A stretch of 64,000 nucleotides of DNA from Bacillus sp. ISL-18 (GTDB lineage Bacteria > Bacillota > Bacilli > Bacillales > Cytobacillaceae), in the NCBI RefSeq assembly GCF_018613415.1, contig NZ_JAGGQG010000005.1, positions 62,001 to 126,000 on the forward strand, read 5' to 3'. The notes beneath the pieces were generated by a model. That model was not told where the DNA came from. It saw only the letters and a list, made by a program, of their open reading frames with translations, and did no database searches. The position numbers were made by a program, and so were the translations under genes. Every line of letters begins with the position of its first letter. Position 1 is the first letter of the stretch. Shown here piece after piece: positions 39,059-47,167 of this stretch.

Positions 39059-41169
39059 GACAAATACAACAAGTTAATTCAGAGCAAATTACATTTCATG
39101 AACGATTACAGCATGAATTATCAAGCTATCCTGTAAAGACGGTACAAGCTGATGGTTCGGTGATTGTTCAACACGTACAGAATTCCTACTTCCTAATAAG
39201 TGACAGTTGGGGTATCAACTTTTTAAAAGACATTCCGCAGTTTCAGGAAATGGTAGAGAACTATACAGGTACAAATCGCAATGTACATTTTCAAATCAAT
39301 AGTCCTTCGGTGAGTCTTGAAGTGAAATATGTGTGGCATCAAAAACTGTTCCGTGAGGAATGGGCGTTGGGCAGTATTTTCAACGGATACTCACCACATT
39401 TGAAAAGGTTGGCGGAATTTCTAAACCAAAAATATCCCGCCCTCCCCTCTCTGCTTGATTTAGATATAGATAGGGCAAAACGAGAATGGTGGTATTGGCT
39501 AGAACGACAAGGGGTATCAACTCAAAGAACAACTCAAAATATGACATATGGTGAATACACAATTAATAGTCACAGTGCAAACTTCCTTCAGAATATCCAT
39601 TCTAATCTCTTTGAATTAACAGATACCCGTGAGGAATGGGAAAAAGACCGATGGGATGTACGAGTATTGCAAGATACATATGGAATTGCTTATGTAAAAA
39701 GCATGACTAATTATTATGTAGACTTCACCAAAATTGGACAACTGAATATGCGTTGGCAAGTAAAAAAATACATCAAGCAACGCCTCCTTAGCAAAAACAA
39801 TTTTTCTTGGGGTACAGCACAGGAATACTTAAAGTTTTTTCCACAATTTTTTTCTTTTATATTCTCATTAGAACCTACATGGAACGATTTAATACAACTC
39901 AAACGGTCTCATTTGGAGAAATACATTGAATGGCTACACTCGTATGCAAATAGCAATGTAAAACGGAAGGACGCGAATCCAGCGAGATATATATCAGAAA
40001 GACTACACGCTGTAGGGAAGTTTTTAGAAGACATTCAACGATATGAATACGATATAGCTCCTGAAACGCACGTGCGATTATTACTCTTTCCAGAAGACAA
40101 GCCGAAACGTAGGAAAAAGTCTATTGACCAAATTGATTACATTCCTGACTTTGTATTAGAGCAACTCTTCACTAATATCAATGATTTGCATGAGGATGTC
40201 ATTCCAGTGATAAGGGTGGCTTTTAAGACGGGTCTGAGGATTTCAGACGTATTAGGATTAACCTCTGATTGCTTGGAACGTCTCAATGGTAAATACTCTA
40301 TTGTGACAGATATTGAGAAAACTTATGTTCTAGGACATCGAATTCCAATTGACGATGAACTGGCAAACATTCTCGCAGTTCTCATTCAGCGGTCCAAGGA
40401 AAATAGCAACCAAGACAATAATCCCGAAGGGTTTATTTTTGTACGTTATCGTGGTTCTCGAAAAGGAAAACCATATTCTCAAAAATGGATTCAAGAACAA
40501 CTGAACATCTTGGCAAAAAAGAAAAATATTGTAGATGAGAACGGCAACCTCTTTCATTTTAAGACTCACCAGTTTCGTCACACTTATGCGGTAAAAATGT
40601 TGAATGGTGGAGCAGACATATTGACGGTAAAAGAATTATTGGCACACGCTTCTCCAGAGATGACCTTACGGTATGCCATATTGTTAGATGATACAAAACG
40701 AAAGGCTTTTGAATCAGTCATAAACCAAGGTGTGTTCAGCTTTGATTTGAACGGTGAGGTACAAAAAATAAAAGAAGGTGAAGACATTCCTCAGGACATT
40801 CTACAAGCTCTCTGGCAGGATCATAAGCTGAATGCAATGGACAACCCTTATGGGACGTGTCACGCAAGATTAAAAGGAGATTGCCCACATATGGAAGCCC
40901 CACCTTGCCTAACATGCAACGGCGGCAGTCCATGTAAAGACCTGGCGATCGGCTTTTCAGAATTGGACGTAGAGAAATACGAAATGCATGTAAAAACAAC
41001 GTCCAGATCCGCAGAAGTCGCAAAACAGCATGGTCGTGATGATATGGCAGAGAAGCATGAAAGAAATTTGCAACGTTATAAAGATATTTTAAGTAAAATT
41101 CAAGAAGGTAACATTATCTTTGGCAGACAAAATCGGGTAAAGAGAAAGCCAGGTGTAACGAATGTCTGA
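39055..41169 (+). CDS. tnpB: Tn554-type TnpB tyrosine recombinase
   Basis: The 704-residue protein has a long N-terminal part, a tyrosine-recombinase domain (FKTGLRISDVLGLT, HQFRHTYAVKMLNGG, LAHASPEMTLRYA) and a C-terminal cysteine cluster (YGTCHARLKGDCPHMEAPPC then CNGGSPC) likely to bind zinc. Tn554 TnpB is ~630 aa; the cysteine-rich tail explains part of the extra length. It overlaps tnpA by four bases and tnpC by eight. Confidence 0.93.
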   Translation: MRQIQQVNSEQITFHERLQHELSSYPVKTVQADGSVIVQHVQNSYFLISDSWGINFLKDIPQFQEMVENYTGTNRNVHFQINSPSVSLEVKYVWHQKLFREEWALGSIFNGYSPHLKRLAEFLNQKYPALPSLLDLDIDRAKREWWYWLERQGVSTQRTTQNMTYGEYTINSHSANFLQNIHSNLFELTDTREEWEKDRWDVRVLQDTYGIAYVKSMTNYYVDFTKIGQLNMRWQVKKYIKQRLLSKNNFSWGTAQEYLKFFPQFFSFIFSLEPTWNDLIQLKRSHLEKYIEWLHSYANSNVKRKDANPARYISERLHAVGKFLEDIQRYEYDIAPETHVRLLLFPEDKPKRRKKSIDQIDYIPDFVLEQLFTNINDLHEDVIPVIRVAFKTGLRISDVLGLTSDCLERLNGKYSIVTDIEKTYVLGHRIPIDDELANILAVLIQRSKENSNQDNNPEGFIFVRYRGSRKGKPYSQKWIQEQLNILAKKKNIVDENGNLFHFKTHQFRHTYAVKMLNGGADILTVKELLAHASPEMTLRYAILLDDTKRKAFESVINQGVFSFDLNGEVQKIKEGEDIPQDILQALWQDHKLNAMDNPYGTCHARLKGDCPHMEAPPCLTCNGGSPCKDLAIGFSELDVEKYEMHVKTTSRSAEVAKQHGRDDMAEKHERNLQRYKDILSKIQEGNIIFGRQNRVKRKPGVTNV

Positions 41170-41542
41170 ATATGACCGCTCAGCTCACTTAAAAACTATC
41201 CATGTCCAACGGAAAGCAAACACCTATCAGAAAGTAGATCAGGCCATTAAAAGGCTCATACGAGCCAATGAAAAAATTAATTTTAACAGCGTATCAAATG
41301 AATCAAGTGTGACGAAAGCAACGCTGTATAATAATGTGAATATTCGTGAAAGAATCGAAACATTAAGACATGAACAATCACAAGTACCTACACATAAACA
41401 AGTTAAGCGAGAAATGAATGAGAGCAACAAGGATGCCCTTATTGAATCACTGAAACGGAAGATTAAGAGATTAGAAGATGATAAAAAGCAACTTAGGGGC
41501 CAATTGAAAGTAGCTTACGCAGAGGTATATAAAAAGTATTAG
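41162..41542 (+). CDS. tnpC: Tn554-type TnpC accessory protein (DUF6262-like)
   Basis: The 126-residue protein has a basic N-terminal HTH (RANEKINFNSVSNESSVTKA with TLYNN) and a C-terminal coiled coil (KDALIESLKRKIKRLEDDKK). In Tn554, TnpC affects efficiency and orientation of transposition. The frame overlaps tnpB by eight bases. Confidence 0.9.
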   Translation: MSEYDRSAHLKTIHVQRKANTYQKVDQAIKRLIRANEKINFNSVSNESSVTKATLYNNVNIRERIETLRHEQSQVPTHKQVKREMNESNKDALIESLKRKIKRLEDDKKQLRGQLKVAYAEVYKKY

Positions 41543-41676
41543 TATTAATTGGAGAAAGGTGCTCTTCCTTTCAAATACTTCGTCAACACTATACATTGTC
41601 ATAATATCGACCACCTTTTAAAACAACATATGTTTTATTAACTTCATTATAAAATAATTGTTGTTTTAAATAAAAA

Positions 41677-41714
41677 GGAGAAAACATATTAGACATGTTT
41701 AATATGTTTTCTCC
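41677..41714 (+). terminator. Right-end palindrome of transposon 1
   Basis: GGAGAAAACATATTA faces TTAATATGTTTTCTCC with a short loop, followed by a T-rich stretch. A differently sequenced palindrome of the same design ends transposon 2. Confidence 0.65.
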
Positions 41715-41794
41715 TATATTTTTTATGGCTTTTTATAATTTAGGTCTTGATAAGCGAACCCTCTTCTTTGTTTTTTACATTATTTTGTGTTTTC

Positions 41795-41858
41795 GTCTTG
41801 TATGGGGCATCGAGCCCCAACAAGACGGCTGCATCCATGCTACGCAAGGATGCAGCAA
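41795..41858 (+). repeat. CATCGAG-type tandem hairpin, copy 4
   Basis: GTCTTGTATGGGG-CATCGAG-CCCCAACAAGAC then GCTGCATCC-ATGCTACGCAA-GGATGCAGC. Without transposon 1 it would directly follow the radC terminator, as copy 1 follows the first radC unit. Confidence 0.65.
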
Positions 41859-41882
41859 AAAGAAATGATAAAATAGGTCTCG

Positions 41883-41911
41883 TTGTTGACTTAGTCAACG
41901 TTTTGTATTAT
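41883..41911 (+). promoter_or_regulatory. Promoter of the 167-aa gene
   Basis: TTGTTG (-35) and TATTAT (-10) are separated by 17 bases. The -35 box is inside the first palindromic operator. Confidence 0.5.
41885..41899 (+). promoter_or_regulatory. Palindromic operator O1
   Basis: GTTGACTTAGTCAAC, a 15-bp palindrome overlapping the -35 box. An identical copy lies 33 bp downstream. Confidence 0.7.
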
Positions 41912-41917
41912 TGTTAA

Positions 41918-41932
41918 GTTGACTTAGTCAAC
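41918..41932 (+). promoter_or_regulatory. Palindromic operator O2
   Basis: Identical GTTGACTTAGTCAAC, touching the AGGAGGG ribosome site. The 33-bp centre spacing (about three helical turns) allows cooperative binding on one DNA face. Confidence 0.7.
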
Positions 41933-41946
41933 AGGAGGGAAATTAA

Positions 41947-42450
41947 ATGAAACGCTCCACAAAACGGATCATTGAAAAGTTTCCGAATTTTAAAGCTAAA
42001 TTAAAGGCTTATGAGAACATTTTATCAGTGGAAGAAGCCATGCAAGGATTAACAGAAGTTGAAGCTGTATTCTTAAGACTAACTTGGTTTTTTGAGGCTC
42101 CTGAACAGGAAAGTTTTAATATCGGGTTATTTTATCACCATTTAGATAATGAATGGCTTGAATTTGCGTTAGAATTAATGATTCAGTTCTTCAGAGAGGA
42201 TACGTATTTAATTCAACAACCTACCTTTTCCATTCTTCGAGAAACGCCAGATCATTATTTTAATCAAAAGCAGTTTGCTGATTTCTTATCGGAAAATGGC
42301 TTGAATTATGATAAACGAAAATTAAATGTGTATTACAGTCGAGGTAAATTGCCGAAAGCAGATGTTGAATTTGCTGGTACCCCCTATTGGAGCAAATCTA
42401 CAGTCGAAATGTTTTGCGAACAGGAGAAGGAACGATTGAAAAAGGAATAA
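41947..42450 (+). CDS. Hypothetical regulator-like protein (167 aa)
   Basis: ATG follows AGGAGGGAAATTAA. The protein is helical throughout and starts MKRSTKRIIEKFPNFKAKLK. The C-terminal stretch (NQKQFADFLSENGLNYDKRK with LNVYYSRGKLPKADVEFAGTPYWSKSTVEMF) resembles an HTH that chooses a site and would make it a DNA-binding protein. Two identical 15-bp palindromes overlap its promoter and ribosome site, as in tightly autoregulated plasmid genes (copy-number or transfer control). The functional idea is inference; no family recognised. Confidence 0.65.
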   Translation: MKRSTKRIIEKFPNFKAKLKAYENILSVEEAMQGLTEVEAVFLRLTWFFEAPEQESFNIGLFYHHLDNEWLEFALELMIQFFREDTYLIQQPTFSILRETPDHYFNQKQFADFLSENGLNYDKRKLNVYYSRGKLPKADVEFAGTPYWSKSTVEMFCEQEKERLKKE

Positions 42451-42573
42451 GGTAAGAGTTACAACCCAGACTAGGTTAACCAGTACTTGGTTAACCTTAA
42501 AATCAATGAATGTTATGCACATTGTGAAAGGTAGCGTCAAAGCGTCCACCTGATTCAACTAGCCTTGAACAAG

Positions 42574-42612
42574 AAAAGCGATCCTTCTTTATTGAAGAAT
42601 CGCTACCCTTTA
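42574..42612. terminator. Hairpin between convergent genes
   Basis: AAAGCGATCCTTC and GAAGAATCGCT form a near-perfect stem around TTTATT. A GGTTAACC inverted pair (42473-42495) lies between it and the upstream stop codon. Confidence 0.5.
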
Positions 42613-42696
42613 GTGTAAGTACAACCCTTCACAAACTTTGTTTTTTGAGCAAAAAAAAGCTGCCAATGCAACCAATTCTTAAGCTTTTCCACCCAT

Positions 42697-43704
42697 TTAT
42701 TCACCTACTAAGCCATCACCATCTCGATCATCCATATATTTATAGAGCCATGAATCACGCGTAATTGGCATTTTAAAGCCAGCAGCTTTGGCTTCAGCGA
42801 TCGTAACACTTCCATTATGATTGGTATCTACCTTACTAACATCTTCATTACTACTTACCGGTTCGTTTGCTTGTACATTGTCTGTTTTCGGTGGCGTACT
42901 GTTTGTGCCTGTCGTTTCACCTAAATTTTTGTTCACTTCATCTGGGTTTACATTGTCAAATTCATCTGTAATGCTTCTGCCCTGAATTTTGTATGTGAAT
43001 TTATAATGATTAGGAATTTGTGTCTGAGTATTTGGATATTGAATCACTGCTACGAAATCTGTACAACCTCCTGCATCTCGAATCACCTTTTCCATATAAG
43101 CTTGATCGCCGTGCCTATTGAGAGTGCTGTCCTGAGGTGTAATGTTATATGCGTTTGATACTCCCCCAAGTGAGTCAGCAATCACATGCCCTTTATCCAA
43201 GGTTGGACTCTCTGTACCAGGAACATTTGCTTCATCAGAGTAATATCTACCTGATGACAAAACATGATCAGTATTCGGATTTTGGAGTGTTATATTTTTT
43301 GCCTCAACACGAATTAGCTGTCCGTATTCATTTGTAAAAGCCCAATATTCCCTGTCGCCAAACCCGATATCAACTCTTACATTAGGCTTTCTATATCCTG
43401 ACATATCTCCGCCATCTATTGCAATTAGTGTATATTTACTGTAGTCAAAGTCACCATTAACACTTGTTATCGTTGGTGTACTAGTGGCAGGAACGCTTGG
43501 ACTAACTGCGCTTTCACTAGTCGTTTTTTTGACTTCATCGTTAGGTGTATTTTTTTTGCTTTCAACAGTGGCCTCTTTCTTTTTGCTTACTTCTTGAGTT
43601 TTATTTATTTTGATTTTTTCCTCTTTGCTAGTTGTTTCATTTGATGAACAAGCTGCAAGGAAAACTAATAAAAACGCCATAAATAAGTAGGTTAATTTCT
43701 TCAT
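42697..43704 (-). CDS. Secreted lipoprotein DNA/RNA non-specific endonuclease with C-terminal calcium-binding motif
   Basis: The 335-residue product starts MKKLTYLFMAFLLVFLAACS, a lipoprotein signal with lipobox LAAC, preceded by AAAGGGGA; the longer upstream start lacks a ribosome site. After a Lys/Ser/Thr-rich linker comes a DNA/RNA non-specific nuclease domain with the DKGHVIADSLGG catalytic motif and NITPQDSTLNRHGDQAY. The C-terminus has DTNHNGSVTIAEAKAAGF and DDRDGDGLVGE, an Excalibur/EF-hand-like calcium motif. It would sit on the outer membrane face and degrade extracellular nucleic acid. It may limit uptake of competing DNA or scavenge nucleotides. Confidence 0.88.
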   Translation of the reverse strand: MKKLTYLFMAFLLVFLAACSSNETTSKEEKIKINKTQEVSKKKEATVESKKNTPNDEVKKTTSESAVSPSVPATSTPTITSVNGDFDYSKYTLIAIDGGDMSGYRKPNVRVDIGFGDREYWAFTNEYGQLIRVEAKNITLQNPNTDHVLSSGRYYSDEANVPGTESPTLDKGHVIADSLGGVSNAYNITPQDSTLNRHGDQAYMEKVIRDAGGCTDFVAVIQYPNTQTQIPNHYKFTYKIQGRSITDEFDNVNPDEVNKNLGETTGTNSTPPKTDNVQANEPVSSNEDVSKVDTNHNGSVTIAEAKAAGFKMPITRDSWLYKYMDDRDGDGLVGE

Positions 43705-44437
43705 GAATTGTCCCCTTTTTGTAAATATCTGTAGAAATACCAATACTATTATACTACTAAAATACTTCAAAAAACGAATAAATTTATATAATTTAAAAAG
43801 GATTCCAAGCTAAAGCTGAAACCCTTTAATCTTAACTCCAACAAATTTATATTCCCCATATGATAATCCTAATATTATTAACCTAGTTATGCTAAAACTC
43901 CTTATTCCATTAAAGGGTGCTTATATATAGTATCCGTTTCAAATCATTGATATGGTACACCTTTTATCATTGTTTACATGTAACCATAGAAAAGCGTTTA
44001 AGGACTTGACTTGGAGCCTCTGTGGGCATGATTGGTCTTGAAAGGCTGAAGCCGTTGTTTCATCTGGCAAACGAGCCTATCATACATACCCACCCCTTCA
44101 AGTAAAGTCCTATCGTTGTTTACGTTGAGAACTATAATTACTTACTCAATATAATAAGTAAACAAAGTTAGAAAATAGGCTGTTTTTGTTTCGTTATTTA
44201 CGATGAATACGGTCAAAAATCATACTACATATAACTGCCCGTTACTTGGATAAGGAAAATGCCTTGCTCCCTTATTGAAGCAAGGCACCCAGAAAGTTTA
44301 AGTGTAACATTTCACAATCTCGTTATTGAATTAATAAAGGCGACCTTCATCCTTCAATCAGTATATTGGCAGCCTTGATTTTCATCTAATCACCGATAGA
44401 TTAAGATTGATATGTGCACTATTATATTGTTTCAGGC
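43705..44437. other. Gene-free stretch with a long imperfect inverted repeat
   Basis: No gene. A hairpin AGC-TAAA-GCT inside AAAGG...CCTTT lies at 43796-43826. GGACTTGACTTGGA (44010) and TTCAAGTAAAGTCC (44096) are inverted repeats about 100 bp apart and may bound a tiny mobile relic or a large hairpin. Confidence 0.4.
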
Positions 44438-45415
44438 TCATTTTTCTTTCGCCATAGGTAATTGATCAAGGAAATTGTTTTTAATCATAAGGTTAGCTGC
44501 GTCTTCTCCATAAACAAGGGTTTCTGACATAAAACGCATGAAATGAACTCCTATATCTTTTCTCATAACACTAGAGAGTGCAGCACCATAACGTGCTGCA
44601 GCTTGTGAAGTTAATGCTGAATGCTTATAATGGATCAGTCTATCGGAAAAAGGTGAAGTAACCGTTTCTAAAATTTCACTGTCCCATGAAGGAAGATTAG
44701 GCAAGCCATTTTGGGAAAGAATTGATTGGAATTCATTCAGATGCTTTTGGAAGATTTCAACCCCTTCTTGATAATGTTTTTTCAAATCAGAGGACTTTGT
44801 TACCTGTGCAGCTCCTCTAATAAATTCCTTGTGAATTTCAGTTGCTCGAAAATTATAAACAATTTGCCCAATTTCTTGAGCATTTATTGGTCTTTTACTC
44901 GTAAACCATCCACCCAAATACTCTTGTGAATTTACCTTTTCAATCGTGTTTGGCGTTGGAATATGTATCTCAGGCAAAACGAATCTTTTGTTTACCATAA
45001 TATCCATACAACGATTAAGTATTTCTGAGGCGTTTTGAATGCATTTCTGATAAAAACGACGAATGTCAGGACGAGTCGAAGTATTTAATGATAGAGAAAA
45101 CACAGTAGTTGCTGCCTGAGCTAAACTATATTTTAAAAGTAAAACATAATTATCGGTAAAAAGGGGCTCTCCATTTACATTTACATCTTTTTCATCAAAC
45201 GGCTGAGGAAGAGGTTCACCTGCTTCAATCAAGAAAGATTTAGACTGTTCCGCTTCCTCCGTTGCAAACTTTTCAGCAAGTTGAAGCATTTTATAGATGT
45301 CCTTATCCTTAGTTGTTGCGATAAAATGACGGGAAACCCATATTCCCATCGTATCTGATACATAGGATTGCCAAAGATTAGAAATCTCCGCTGGTTCCAA
45401 TTTGCTTCTTTCCAC
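44438..45415 (-). CDS. DUF3231 family protein (two ferritin-like repeats)
   Basis: The 325-residue protein has two similar helical halves, each with LSxLWxxYxxDxMG/SxxFxxxxxDxD-type sequence (ISNLWQSYVSDTMGIWVSRH at the start and SDRLIHYKHSALTSQAAARY in the second half). This duplication of a four-helix unit is typical of Bacillus DUF3231 proteins, some of which associate with spores. Function in this plasmid is unclear. The gene stands alone, facing left, and lacks an obvious partner. Confidence 0.85.
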   Translation of the reverse strand: MERSKLEPAEISNLWQSYVSDTMGIWVSRHFIATTKDKDIYKMLQLAEKFATEEAEQSKSFLIEAGEPLPQPFDEKDVNVNGEPLFTDNYVLLLKYSLAQAATTVFSLSLNTSTRPDIRRFYQKCIQNASEILNRCMDIMVNKRFVLPEIHIPTPNTIEKVNSQEYLGGWFTSKRPINAQEIGQIVYNFRATEIHKEFIRGAAQVTKSSDLKKHYQEGVEIFQKHLNEFQSILSQNGLPNLPSWDSEILETVTSPFSDRLIHYKHSALTSQAAARYGAALSSVMRKDIGVHFMRFMSETLVYGEDAANLMIKNNFLDQLPMAKEK

Positions 45416-45714
45416 AGTGATAACTTCCTTTTTAATAATTTTCTTCCTTAATTTTTACTATGTATTATTACCTATATTTTTTAATTTATGGATTTTAATA
45501 ATATATGGGATAACTTTACAAATTTTAACTTTATTTAGCTAAACTGCTAGTTACTTTAAGTGTGACTTTTCACAAACAATCTTTAATCAGTATATCTGCT
45601 GTTGTGTTTCCTCAACAATCTGGCCCGTTTGTTTAACTAGCCTTAAGGCTAGTTTTATTCTTTAGAAATAACTATAAAAAAGCTTTGGTTATTAATCTAA
45701 AAAAATTGCTTTGC

Positions 45715-45899
45715 CCGGCAGCACTACAGACTGATCAGAAAGCAAAGAACGCTTTCTGTCATTCTGTACGTGTCGCTTCGGCATTAAATGGCCCGATAAC
45801 CACGGAATGTAAAGCAAGGAAAAAAACGCCTTTCTTAACATTCCGTAGGTTACTGTTCCATTTACGGCTGACGCCGCCATACCGAACGAGCCGAAAATC
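45715..45899 (+). repeat. Structured leader element, copy E
   Basis: Fifth copy of the ~170-bp element (GGCAGCACTACAGACTGATC ... CGAACGAGCCGAAAA), upstream of ardC. It carries a ~20-bp insertion near 45810-45835 that lengthens a stem (GGAATGTAAAGCAAGGAAAA against CTTAACATTCC) without destroying it. Confidence 0.8.
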
Positions 45900-46282
45900 T
45901 TTAAAAGATGAAAAGACAAAACCTTAAAAACAATGGAAAGCAGTCTTATGGCTGCTTTTTATTATGTATTTTTCCCTTTTGCCTTCCGAGCGTAAAACAG
46001 CGCAAGCCGACTAACCTTCCAGCCGGTAGGTACCCGAACCTTTCCGGCTGGAAACTAAGACGGCTAGGGAGCCAATCAAGGGGCAAAAAACTTTTTTGCT
46101 TAAGAACGCTAAACGCAACAGCAAAAAACTTTTTGTGCTGATCCCTTGACCGGTCCCTATGCGTGTTTTTCGTTCTCCTTGCAAAAGGGGAAAAATACTC
46201 CCCTTTAGGGGACTTCCTCGCTTCGCAAGGCAAAAAGAAAAAATGAAAATCCTTAAAAGAAAAATCAAAGGAGGAAAAACAA
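45900..46282 (+). promoter_or_regulatory. Long hairpin leader of ardC
   Basis: About 75-80% alike by eye to the 7419-7816 leader of radC, with the same order: GCAGTCTTATGGCTGC hairpin, TTCCCTTTTGCCTTCCGA, CCAGCCGGTAGG/CCGGCTGG stem, the large TCAAGGGG...CCCTTGACCG stem, AAAAGGGGAAAAATACTCCCCTTT hairpin and CTTCGCAAGGCAAAAAG. Several open frames here are strand-shadow artefacts of the stems. Ends at AAAGGAGG before the GTG. Confidence 0.65.
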
Positions 46283-46942
46283 GTGACAAATAGTGTTTAT
46301 GAACTCGTAACCAACAAAATTATTGAGAAACTGGAACAGGGAACTGTGCCTTGGATGGCGCCATGGACCAATTCAAATGCGGTTAACTGGAAAACACAAA
46401 AACCATACCGGGGAATCAATATTTTCCTAGTGGAGCCGGGGGAATATGCTTCAAAAAAGCAGATTTTAGAAGCGGGTGGACGAATTAAAAAAGAAGAACT
46501 AAAAAATTCCCATATCATTGTCTATTGGCTTTGGAAAGAGACTGAGGACGAAGAAACAAAGGAAAAAAAGACTTTTGCCAAGCCTTTCTATTACCGAGTT
46601 TGGGAGATAAATAGACAGTGTAACGGCTTAGAAAGTAAAAGAAGGGTTGAAACTTTTGACCATAACCCTATCGAAAAAGCCGAGGGGATTTATAAAGGAT
46701 ATATCAACGCACCAGACTACACGTTTAATTCGGGTAAGGCAGTCTATTACCCGACATGGGATAAAATTAATTGTCCCCCTATCAAAGATTTTAAGGTTCC
46801 GGAGGAATATTATTGCACCCTTTTTCATGAAATGGTCCATTCGACTGGACTTCAAAACCGTTTAGCTCGTCCAGGCATCACGACACAAGGCGTTGCATTC
46901 GGGGATGAGGTTTACTCCAAAGAAGAGTTAGTCGCTGAAATG
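46283..46942 (+). pseudogene. ardC: ArdC-like antirestriction protein, 5' part (interrupted by transposon 2)
   Basis: ArdC proteins bind single-stranded DNA and protect entering plasmid DNA from restriction. Here an N-terminal ArdC domain (VYELVTNKIIEKLEQGTVPW, NWKTQKPYRGINIFLV) is followed by a zincin-like metallopeptidase domain with HEMVH (FHEMVHSTGLQNRLARPG) and the third-ligand region EELVAEM, where the reading is cut by transposon 2. The GTG at 46283 has GGAGG eight bases upstream. The rest of the gene is at 58230. As it stands the frame runs into transposon sequence to 47008, giving a 241-aa product with both active-site His but lacking the C-terminal helices. Confidence 0.85.
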
Positions 46943-46960
46943 GTTAAACAGACTATATTT

Positions 46961-47006
46961 AAAAGAGGATACTATGTCCAATTTGATGGCATATATCCTC
47001 TTTTTT
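46961..47006 (+). terminator. Left-end hairpin of transposon 2
   Basis: AAAAGAGGATA pairs with TATCCTCTTTTTT. Compared with transposon 1 the arm bases changed together, so the hairpin is conserved; it would stop ardC transcription from entering. Confidence 0.65.
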
Positions 47007-47090
47007 AATACATATTGGAATCTATAACCAGATGTTGAAAGGATAGTCTAATATGTATATAAAGATTAAGGAACATATGCTTTTTAGTTG

Positions 47091-47148
47091 GAGGACGTAG
47101 CCCACAGCGGGAGGCGTAGTGAGGTCGTAAGACCGAGTGTAAAAAGGG
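47091..47148 (+). promoter_or_regulatory. Structured leader before tnpA, copy 2
   Basis: GGACGTAGCCCACAGCGGGA, GGCGTAGT and GGTC-GTAA-GACC-GAG. The block is conserved with transposon 1 while flanks diverge, which implies function. Confidence 0.6.
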
Positions 47149-47167
47149 TTTAGGGGGTGAAGGATCT

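Larger units (their letters stand above)
37704..41752 (+). mobile_element. Tn554-like transposon 1 (compact, tnpABC only, ~4.05 kb)
   Basis: Ends were located by comparison with the second element. Both start TTAA...ACTATA followed by a hairpin (AAGAGGATAC...) and both finish with a palindrome, a T-run and TTTAGGTCTTGATAA. The element sits in the loop of the radC terminator: GAGAGGGTTCGCT precedes it and AGCGAACCCTCTT follows, which together would form the uninterrupted hairpin. It carries only the three recombination genes. No target-site duplication is seen, as known for Tn554. Boundaries are accurate to a few bases. Confidence 0.8.

Noticed and set aside
45908..46289. Several overlapping frames on both strands before ardC
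   Set aside because: The inverted-repeat stems create open frames on both strands; the same segment before radC does not keep them open.
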